Assembly (NCBI GenBank): GCA_031273195.1
Contig: JAISSJ010000167.1
Span: 1 to 44,600 of the forward strand
Origin: Candidatus Fibrimonas sp.
GTDB taxonomy: Bacteria > Fibrobacterota > Fibrobacteria > Fibrobacterales > Fibrobacteraceae
Direction of reading: 5' to 3'
Length of the DNA stretch: 44,600 bases
Part shown: positions 39,834 through 44,600 of the stretch, in pieces
Numbering within the stretch: position 1 is the stretch's first letter
Layout of the letters: every line of letters begins with the position of its first letter
Notes under the pieces: generated by a model
What the model saw: only the letters and a program-made list of their open reading frames with translations
The model's database searches: none
What the model was told of the DNA's origin: nothing
Program-made: the position numbers and the translations under genes

Positions 39834-40301
39834 TCATTTACATCTATCTATCGGTCCGCCTACAGCCAGTTCAATACAACGTACATCATTTTCGTCATCG
39901 AATTTTTCAACCAACCAACAGTAATTATCCGTCAATGATGAATTTATAAACGGATTGCCTTCACACTCAGTGCCGCGATAAAAACTTAATCGCATGTTTT
40001 TAGGCATTTCAAAAGAGGAATCCTCCCATAATAAGACCCCTTCCGAAAACAGTTGGACATGCATTTCTCTCGGAAATTTAACGGAATGTATTTTAGAACC
40101 GATTATAAGTTTGGATACTATACCTTCACATCCAACGTCGGATCCGTTTATTTTCACGGCTATGCTATCAATGCCGGTTCCCGCTTCAATGACTACAATA
40201 TCCTGATACTTTACACATTCATCGCCACATCCCATACTACAAGATGACAACATCAGGCACAACATGATGCAGAACAGTATTCTAATTATTTGAGCGGGCA
40301 T
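39834..40301 (-). CDS. Array lipoprotein B, 155 aa
   Basis: I choose the ATG at 40301 (MPAQIIRILFCIMLCLMLSS, lipobox LSSC), with GAGGTG upstream; a GTG three codons earlier is possible. The mature part has CGDECVKYQD, LIIGSKIHSVKFPREMHVQL, FINSSLTDNYCWLVEKF and a late RCIELAVGG, matching C, D and E. It overlaps the 3' end of fragment 1 by 20 bases in another frame. It is shorter than its relatives because a ~25-residue insertion before FIN is missing. Function is unknown; it is probably anchored in the outer or inner membrane. Confidence 0.7.
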   Translation of the reverse strand: MPAQIIRILFCIMLCLMLSSCSMGCGDECVKYQDIVVIEAGTGIDSIAVKINGSDVGCEGIVSKLIIGSKIHSVKFPREMHVQLFSEGVLLWEDSSFEMPKNMRLSFYRGTECEGNPFINSSLTDNYCWLVEKFDDENDVRCIELAVGGPIDRCK

Positions 40302-40521
40302 AAATATCACCTCGGTTAAGTGTTGCTATGTTTAATGTTTGCTGGCTTCCCGGGCGAACCCACAGGAAGCGGGTACTTTGATGCAACGTAGTACGCTTGG
40401 CGTAGATTTGCCCGGCATAGTCCTTGTCGGCCTGCCCAACTATTACATGAGCGTTTGTTGCCGTTAGAAAGCCGCCGAATGACGGCAGCAGGCACAGCGT
40501 AGGGTAAAACAGAATTCTCAT
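40282..40521 (-). CDS. Adhesin-like fragment 1, 79 aa, fused to a lipoprotein-type start
   Basis: The frame starts with ATG at 40521, overlapping the stop of C by ATGA. The first 13 residues (MRILFYPTLCLLP) match the start of lipoprotein D; the rest (FGGFLTATNAHVIVGQADKD then YAGQIYAKRTTLHQSTRFLW) matches fragments 2 and 3. So this is a chimera of the D signal and a fragment. The G-x-L-x-A-x-N-A-x-V ... G-x-I-Y-A-K-x-x-x-L-H pattern resembles the end of beta-helical choice-of-anchor surface proteins. Whether it is expressed or is debris is open. Confidence 0.4.
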   Translation of the reverse strand: MRILFYPTLCLLPSFGGFLTATNAHVIVGQADKDYAGQIYAKRTTLHQSTRFLWVRPGSQQTLNIATLNRGDIYARSNN

Positions 40522-41072
40522 AATCCCCTGCAGAGTTCTACTTTGCCACCCTCGTCCCATTCAATGCAACGATCTTCGTCATCGTAGGACTCATCCATTT
40601 TTTCAATCAACCAACAATAATCATCCATAAATGATGAATCTATAAACCTATTGTTTTCTTTTGCCGACTCCACGTTGTCGGTATAAAGAAGGCCTGGATT
40701 CGAGCATCCACTTATATCATAAATTTTTAACACCGTATTTTTATTCATCTCAAGAGAAAACTCTTTCCATAAACCTCCCTGCGAAAATAATTGTATGTGG
40801 GCATTTATGGGGAACTTAACACGATGTGTTTTTGACCCAACTATCGCCCCATATCTGGGGTCGCCACATCCGGTAATAGAGTCATTTGTTTTCATAACAA
40901 CACTATCAATATCAGTGTATGAAGAATAATATCTCATATTTTTAACAACCGCCACATCCTGATACTTTACACACTGGTCGCCACATCCCATATTGCAACA
41001 TCCCATATTGCAAGATGACAGCATAAGGCACAACATGATGTAAAGCAGAATTCTAATTATTTGAACGGGCAT
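40518..41072 (-). CDS. Array lipoprotein C, 184 aa
   Basis: The product begins MPVQIIRILLYIMLCLMLSS (lipobox LSSC) and then has a doubled motif, CNMGCCNMGCG, from a small in-frame duplication. The mature part has the family core: CVKYQD, IVGSKTHRVKFPINAHIQLF, a variable insertion, FIDSSFMDDYCWLIEKMDES and RCIEWDEGG, ending in ELCRGL, the same end as E. Its start overlaps the end of fragment 2 by 20 bases. Function is unknown. Confidence 0.7.
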   Translation of the reverse strand: MPVQIIRILLYIMLCLMLSSCNMGCCNMGCGDQCVKYQDVAVVKNMRYYSSYTDIDSVVMKTNDSITGCGDPRYGAIVGSKTHRVKFPINAHIQLFSQGGLWKEFSLEMNKNTVLKIYDISGCSNPGLLYTDNVESAKENNRFIDSSFMDDYCWLIEKMDESYDDEDRCIEWDEGGKVELCRGL

Positions 41073-41283
41073 AAATGTCTTCTTGGTTAAGTGTAGCTAT
41101 GTGTAATATTTGTCGGCCTTCGGGGGGAATCCACATGAAGCGGGTATTTTGGTGCAGCGTAATACGCCGGGCATATATCTGCCCAGCATGGTCCTTGTCG
41201 GCTTGTCCAACTATTACATGAGCGTTCGGTGCTGTTAGAAAGCCGCCGAATGAAGTGTTCAGGAAAAACAGGGTTTTATTCAT
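41053..41283 (-). CDS. Adhesin-like fragment 2, 76 aa
   Basis: The start is the ATG at 41283 (MNKTLFFLNTSFGGFLTAPN), overlapping the stop of lipoprotein D. The rest (AHVIVGQADKDHAGQIYARR and FMWIPPEGRQILHIATLNQE) aligns with fragments 1 and 3, with mostly conservative changes (I/V, K/R, L/M), which hints that the protein has been kept by selection. The N-terminus is weakly hydrophobic but lacks a clear signal. It ends in IYARSNN, overlapping the start of C. Confidence 0.4.
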   Translation of the reverse strand: MNKTLFFLNTSFGGFLTAPNAHVIVGQADKDHAGQIYARRITLHQNTRFMWIPPEGRQILHIATLNQEDIYARSNN

Positions 41284-41803
41284 ACTTGATATAACGAGGA
41301 TACCCGCCTCCATGCGTCCACTCCCAACAAAGATCTTGTTCGCCATCCACAGATAATTCTGTGCAGCGGATACCAGCTTCCCGATCAATTTTGCTAATCA
41401 ACCAACAATAGTTATCAGTTAATGATGAATCTATAAGTGCATTGTTTTTTTTTGCCTTTTCCACAGCACGAGGGAATGATTCATAACTTGAACATTCTTC
41501 ACCCTTATAGACTTCTAATGTTGCATTTTTAGGTATTTCAAAAGAAAGTTCCTCCCATAAATCTCTTCCTGAAAATAGCTGAACACGTATATTTATAGGA
41601 AATTGAATGTGATGCGTTTCAGAACCTATGACCTTGGATGCGGGATAACCACATCCAATAATATAATCATTCACTTTTATAGCAATACTGTCAGTAGCAC
41701 TACCTGCAACAACCCCCGCAACATCCTGATGCTCTCTACATGTCTGGCACCCCCAAAAGGCTACCGGCAGCAGGCACAGCGTGATGTAGAGCAAAATTCT
41801 CAT
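41276..41803 (-). CDS. Array lipoprotein D, 175 aa
   Basis: I choose the ATG at 41803 (MRILLYITLCLLPVAFWGCQ), which overlaps the stop of E by ATGA; its lipobox is FWGC, so the signal differs from that of A, B, C and E. The mature part has CREHQDVAGVVAGSATDSIA, VIGSETHHIQFPINIRVQLF, the insertion EKAKKNNALIDSSLTDNYCW and a late RCTELSVDGEQDLC. Fragment 2 starts at its stop. Function is unknown. Confidence 0.7.
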   Translation of the reverse strand: MRILLYITLCLLPVAFWGCQTCREHQDVAGVVAGSATDSIAIKVNDYIIGCGYPASKVIGSETHHIQFPINIRVQLFSGRDLWEELSFEIPKNATLEVYKGEECSSYESFPRAVEKAKKNNALIDSSLTDNYCWLISKIDREAGIRCTELSVDGEQDLCWEWTHGGGYPRYIKYE

Positions 41804-42345
41804 AATCCCCTGCAGAGTTCTTCTTCGCCGCCCACAGCCCATTCAATGCAACGTTCAAAGTCATAAAAATCTTCATCCATTTTTTCAATCGACCAACAGA
41901 AATCATCTGTTTGAAATGAGTCTATAAATCGATTGTTTTTTTTTGCCGATTCTACACGACCAAGGAAGTAAACAGGAGCACTTGTAAACCCACATTCTAT
42001 TGTTCCTCTGTAAACCCTTAATAGGGTATTTTTGTCCATTTTAAAAGAAAGTTCTTTCCATAAATCTCCTTCTGAAAACAGTTGTACATGCGTATTTATA
42101 GGGAATCGAATATTGTGTGTTTTAGAACCAACCACAGTCGAACCCCACCATGTTTTACATCCCATAATGGAGTCATTTACTATCATTACAACACTATCAA
42201 TCTTACCGTCTCCATCAATGTTCATAATTTCAACACCAGCAATATCTTGATACTTTACACACTGGTCGCCACATCCCATACTACAAGATGACAACATCAG
42301 GCACAACATGATGTAGAGCAGAATTCTAATTATTTGAACGGGCAT
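41800..42345 (-). CDS. Array lipoprotein E, 181 aa
   Basis: I choose the ATG at 42345 (MPVQIIRILLYIMLCLMLSS, lipobox LSSC), with GAGGTG upstream; a GTG three codons earlier is possible. The mature part has CGDQCVKYQDIAGVEIMNID, VVGSKTHNIRFPINTHVQLF, KNNRFIDSFQTDDFCWSIEK and RCIEWAVGGEEELCRGL. It is the first lipoprotein of the array on the minus strand and follows fragment 3 with a 20-base overlap. Function is unknown. Confidence 0.7.
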   Translation of the reverse strand: MPVQIIRILLYIMLCLMLSSCSMGCGDQCVKYQDIAGVEIMNIDGDGKIDSVVMIVNDSIMGCKTWWGSTVVGSKTHNIRFPINTHVQLFSEGDLWKELSFKMDKNTLLRVYRGTIECGFTSAPVYFLGRVESAKKNNRFIDSFQTDDFCWSIEKMDEDFYDFERCIEWAVGGEEELCRGL

Positions 42346-42622
42346 AAATATCACCTCGGTTAAGTGTTGCTATGTTTAATGTTTGCTGGCTTCCCGGGCG
42401 AACCCACAAGAAGCGGGTACTTTGATGCAACGTAATACGCTTGGCGTAGATTTGCCCGGCATAGTCCTTGTCGGCCTGTCCAACTACTACATGGGCGTTT
42501 GGTGCTGTTAGAAAGCCGCCGAATGAAGTGTTCAGGAAAATATCCTGACTGCCTAGCATCCGAATTTGCAAGCGGCTTGCCGCTTCTTGAATACTACTTC
42601 CCTGAAAATTAGTTATTATCAA
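42326..42622 (-). CDS. Adhesin-like fragment 3, 98 aa
   Basis: A TTG at 42622 with GGAGG five bases upstream opens the frame. This copy has the longest N-terminal part (IITNFQGSSIQEAASRLQIR then MLGSQDIFLNTSFGGFLTAP), so it is nearest to the presumed ancestor. The common core AHVVVGQADKDYAGQIYAKR is followed by ITLHQSTRFLWVRPGSQQTL. It looks like the last ~100 residues of a larger beta-helical surface protein whose N-terminal part has been lost. No signal peptide is present, so a functional secreted product is doubtful. Confidence 0.4.
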   Translation of the reverse strand: MIITNFQGSSIQEAASRLQIRMLGSQDIFLNTSFGGFLTAPNAHVVVGQADKDYAGQIYAKRITLHQSTRFLWVRPGSQQTLNIATLNRGDIYARSNN

Positions 42623-42645
42623 AGAACCTCCATTTAATTATATTT

Positions 42646-43770
42646 TCATTTCTTTTTAATTTCATTTGGAGTTATATTTATACAAGCAGAATTTTCAGGG
42701 ATAGAGTAGGAAGGTTCCTCTCCAGCAGGTTCGCAAAAATTATATTTCCAAACACTTCCCGTAGGACAATTTTTTATAGAAAAATTACTTTTGATATCCG
42801 TACTGCCACAGGCATCAAAATTGTAATGATTATAGCTGAAGCATTTTGATTTGTATTTACAGTCATTAGGACATTCTCCATCAATACATGGTTCGCATTT
42901 ACCTTTTTCATCGCACATTTCACTAACACAGTTTTTGTCATCAAAAAGAATTTTTATTTGTTTGCTATGTTCGCCTTTATAATCGTAATTTAAAAATGAT
43001 AACAAAAATTCTTCCAGCTCGGTTATACATTCTTGCTCCATTAAAGAATCATTGGCAACTTCTTCAATTGATAATTCTTTTGTTTGCTTTGATTGTGAAT
43101 ACTCTAAATACTTTAAATACAGTAAAAGAGCCCAGTTTTTTCTTAAGGTGTTTGTAATATTGCCATCCTCTATAAGATAGTTTTTTAGTAAGGTATTTAT
43201 ATTAGCAGTTGATTTATCTTCATTTTTATCCATAGAGATAAAAAATCTATAATAGTTATATCCTATCTTATCCTCTAAACTAGCATTTATAGTGAATATT
43301 TCTCCATGATCTTTTATTTCTTGCATAATATTATCATTACTAGATACAACATTTATATCTTCACGTTTAATAAATTCTTGCATAACAGCCCAATGAAGAT
43401 ATTCTTCTATTTCGTTGCTCCCGTTGAAGATTTCTTCTATTGCGTTGTTTTCGGTGTTAGGAGGTATTATAAAACCTGAGCCAGGATTGGTTCCACGAGC
43501 TTTAAAATTTATTTTGCGTATTATAATATTGGAACCTTTTGGCAATTTTTTATTTGCTTCTTTACAAAACAATGTAATAGCTCTATCTATGTCAACTGGC
43601 GTATTTTCATCTATTCTTTCTAATCCGATTATAGACAATATCGGTCTTGCTTTTTCTGGTTGATATACGACGCAGTAAATTACAAGACCGCCAAGTATTA
43701 TTATAGCTGCCATGTTTTTAGCGAAAAATTTAGCTGACATTGAATAGAATTTTTGAATAAGGGCTTTCAT
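42646..43770 (-). CDS. Single-span membrane protein with Cys-rich C-terminus, 374 aa
   Basis: After MKALIQKFYSMSAKFFAKNM comes one membrane segment (AAIIILGGLVIYCVVY, about 21-36), then a charged, mainly helical domain (about 50-270) and a C-terminal region with about 14 Cys (CVSEMCDEKGKCEPCIDGEC, CKYKSKCFSYNHYNFDACG, NFCEPAGEE). The end resembles the small Cys-rich repeats of extracellular proteins. CGGAGG precedes the ATG, and TATATT at 43817-43822 is a likely promoter that may also drive the lipoprotein array 23 bases downstream. No family is recognised. Confidence 0.7.
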   Translation of the reverse strand: MKALIQKFYSMSAKFFAKNMAAIIILGGLVIYCVVYQPEKARPILSIIGLERIDENTPVDIDRAITLFCKEANKKLPKGSNIIIRKINFKARGTNPGSGFIIPPNTENNAIEEIFNGSNEIEEYLHWAVMQEFIKREDINVVSSNDNIMQEIKDHGEIFTINASLEDKIGYNYYRFFISMDKNEDKSTANINTLLKNYLIEDGNITNTLRKNWALLLYLKYLEYSQSKQTKELSIEEVANDSLMEQECITELEEFLLSFLNYDYKGEHSKQIKILFDDKNCVSEMCDEKGKCEPCIDGECPNDCKYKSKCFSYNHYNFDACGSTDIKSNFSIKNCPTGSVWKYNFCEPAGEEPSYSIPENSACINITPNEIKKK

Positions 43771-43816
43771 TATTCCTCCGAGTTTAATGAGAAAATTACT
43801 GTAATGAACCTCATAA

Positions 43817-43822
43817 AATATA
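43817..43822 (-). promoter_or_regulatory. Promoter -10 (TATATT) for the 43770 gene and array
   Basis: TATATT on the minus strand lies 46 bases before the ATG at 43770. Confidence 0.4.
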
Positions 43823-43841
43823 CATTATTTTTTCGGAAATA

Positions 43842-43900
43842 GGCGATTTTTTGTAAAAAATCTTTAAAATCCCCTAAATTTGCTCAAAATCGCCGTTTTT
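43842..43900. terminator. Long hairpin with flanking T-run
   Basis: GGCGATTTT (43842-43850) pairs with AAAATCGCC (43886-43894), followed on the plus strand by GTTTTT. It lies just after the truncated Panacea-like gene on the minus strand and could end that transcript. The 35-base loop makes it a weak call. Confidence 0.35.
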
Positions 43901-44180
43901 AATATTTTATAACTAGAGTTTGCTTTTGCCGGCTTGTCTTGGTTTTGTTTAGATTTCTATTTGAGCCAAAATTTTTGTATTCGTGGTAGAGCGGAACGCA
44001 AACAGGGCCGTGTTCCCAAGCCTCTATAGGTTCATTGAACAAGGGCGAATCCATCATTGCTAAATAGAAGCCCTGGGCATAATATACCAATTTCTGCAAT
44101 TTCAAATTAGTCATAAGGTCGCCAACTTCAGGTTCCTGACGTTTGAGAAAATAATTTGCGACTTCAAAGCAAGTGTTCAC
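43899..44180 (-). pseudogene. Truncated Panacea (DUF4065) antitoxin-like protein, 93 aa
   Basis: The frame starts with GTG at 44180 after CGGAGG, with TATATT at 44198-44203. Residues 1-70 match the Panacea/SocA-like domain: FEVANYFLKRQEPEVGDLMT, NLKLQKLVYYAQGFYLAMMD and EAWEHGPVCVPLYHEYKNFG. The typical domain continues for about 60 more residues; here the frame ends in a basic tail (NLNKTKTSRQKQTLVIKY). Panacea domains act as antitoxins or adaptor-like proteins next to varied toxins; no toxin gene is adjacent. It is probably a broken remnant, although the start signals are intact. Confidence 0.65.
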
Positions 44181-44241
44181 ATTTTGCCTCCGATTGCAAT
44201 ATAATAATTTTGAGCTTGCAGTTAAGGGTCTTTTAATTTTC

Positions 44242-44247
44242 TACATT
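44242..44247 (+). promoter_or_regulatory. TACATT box six bases from the response regulator start
   Basis: TTTTC precedes TACATT, then six bases, then the ATG at 44254. The expected transcription start falls on the start codon and there is no Shine-Dalgarno sequence. Confidence 0.5.
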
Positions 44248-44253
44248 CCCTAC

Positions 44254-44600
44254 ATGGCTGTAAAAACAAACAACCGCATTTTGATAATGGACGATTCCCT
44301 GGCTCTGCTAAAGGTTATGAGCCAAACACTTATTCAACATGGTTATGAGGTTGAAACTGCGATAAATGGCGCTCTCGGGTTGCAAAAAATGGAGACCTTT
44401 CACCCCGGACTCGCAATAATAGATATAATGATGCCGGAAATGGACGGTTATGAAGCTACCCGAAAGATAAGACACGCCTATCCGGATACAAGCGTAGTGA
44501 TGTTTTCCGCCCAGCCTGCCGCCGTTGTTGAAAAACAGGCTTTTGCCTCCGGCGCGGATTTATTTTTGCAAAAACCCATTAGAGAACCTATTCTGCTGGG
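44254..44600 (+). CDS. Response regulator receiver protein, 5' part
   Basis: The frame is open to the window edge. It reads MAVKTNNRILIMDDSLALLK with the acidic pair DD, then HPGLAIIDIMMPEMDGYEAT with the phospho-acceptor Asp in IIDIMMP, VVMFSAQPAA with the switch Ser, and LFLQKPI with the conserved Lys. This is a complete CheY-like receiver domain of about 115 residues; whether an output domain follows is outside the window. It acts downstream of a histidine kinase not seen here. Translation appears leaderless. Confidence 0.9.
   Translation, partial: MAVKTNNRILIMDDSLALLKVMSQTLIQHGYEVETAINGALGLQKMETFHPGLAIIDIMMPEMDGYEATRKIRHAYPDTSVVMFSAQPAAVVEKQAFASGADLFLQKPIREPILL

Larger units (their letters stand above)
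39204..42622. repeat. Array of lipoprotein genes and adhesin-like fragments
   Basis: Reading on the minus strand the order is fragment 3, E, D, fragment 2, C, fragment 1, B, fragment remnant, A. Lipoproteins share an N-terminal signal (MPVQIIRILLYIMLCLMLSS in C and E, near identical in A and B) and a core with FIDSS or variants, TD-x-YCWLI, and a late RCIE. Fragments 1 and 3 are nearly identical at the DNA level, fragment 2 less so. The array has grown by local duplication. Confidence 0.75.

Overview
The window looks like a chromosomal segment of a Fibrobacter-like bacterium (phylum Fibrobacterota). The clues are a FISUMP domain protein (the Fibrobacter succinogenes major paralogous domain), two adjacent GH45 cellulases with poly-serine linkers, a C-terminal sorting-like tail on one cellulase, a methylmalonyl-CoA mutase small subunit and a eukaryotic-type HisA. 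This assignment is inferred from gene content; no marker gene in the window proves it.

Bases 1 to about 13,740 are accessory DNA that I read as part of an integrated element (prophage or similar). It opens with the last 32 codons of a tyrosine recombinase. It carries a T4-type ATP-dependent DNA ligase, a DRB0094-type RNA ligase, many small unknown genes, a possible ADP-ribosyltransferase-like protein, an internally duplicated 434-residue protein, an excisionase-like helix-turn-helix protein and a two-gene HEPN-like pair. It stops at the 3' end of a tRNA-Arg(CCU) gene at 13743-13815, a classical integration target. Inside it, a FISUMP gene ends in a 40-codon tract that is rich in Tyr, Ser and Gly and strongly biased to NNC codons, like the variable region of a diversity-generating retroelement target. 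No reverse transcriptase or template repeat lies in the window.

From 13.8 to 38.6 kb the content is housekeeping. Plus-strand genes are orn, ispD, a DUF4954 left-handed beta-helix protein, rpe and miaA. Minus-strand genes are a primary-type sigma factor, a four-gene run (PEGA protein, folB, dprA, ABC transporter) and greA. A long minus-strand run reads two GH45 cellulases, hisA, mutA, ybbR-like, tsaD, namZ (DUF1343), ftsX and an envC-like LytM protein, mostly overlapping or only a few bases apart. A TolC/HlyD efflux pair follows.

From 38.6 kb to the end the DNA is again lineage specific. An array of five paralogous small lipoproteins is interleaved with three copies of a ~65-residue adhesin-like fragment. 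It is followed by a single-span cysteine-rich membrane protein, a truncated Panacea (DUF4065) antitoxin-like gene and the start of a response regulator.

Three themes cross the window. First, promoters look like TA(T/C)ATT with little sign of a -35 box, and several genes begin 6-7 bases after this hexamer with no Shine-Dalgarno sequence (apparently leaderless). Second, a heptanucleotide tandem repeat (GAGAGTT) sits on gene ends and inside genes. Third, a 15-bp palindrome lies inside the tsaD reading frame.
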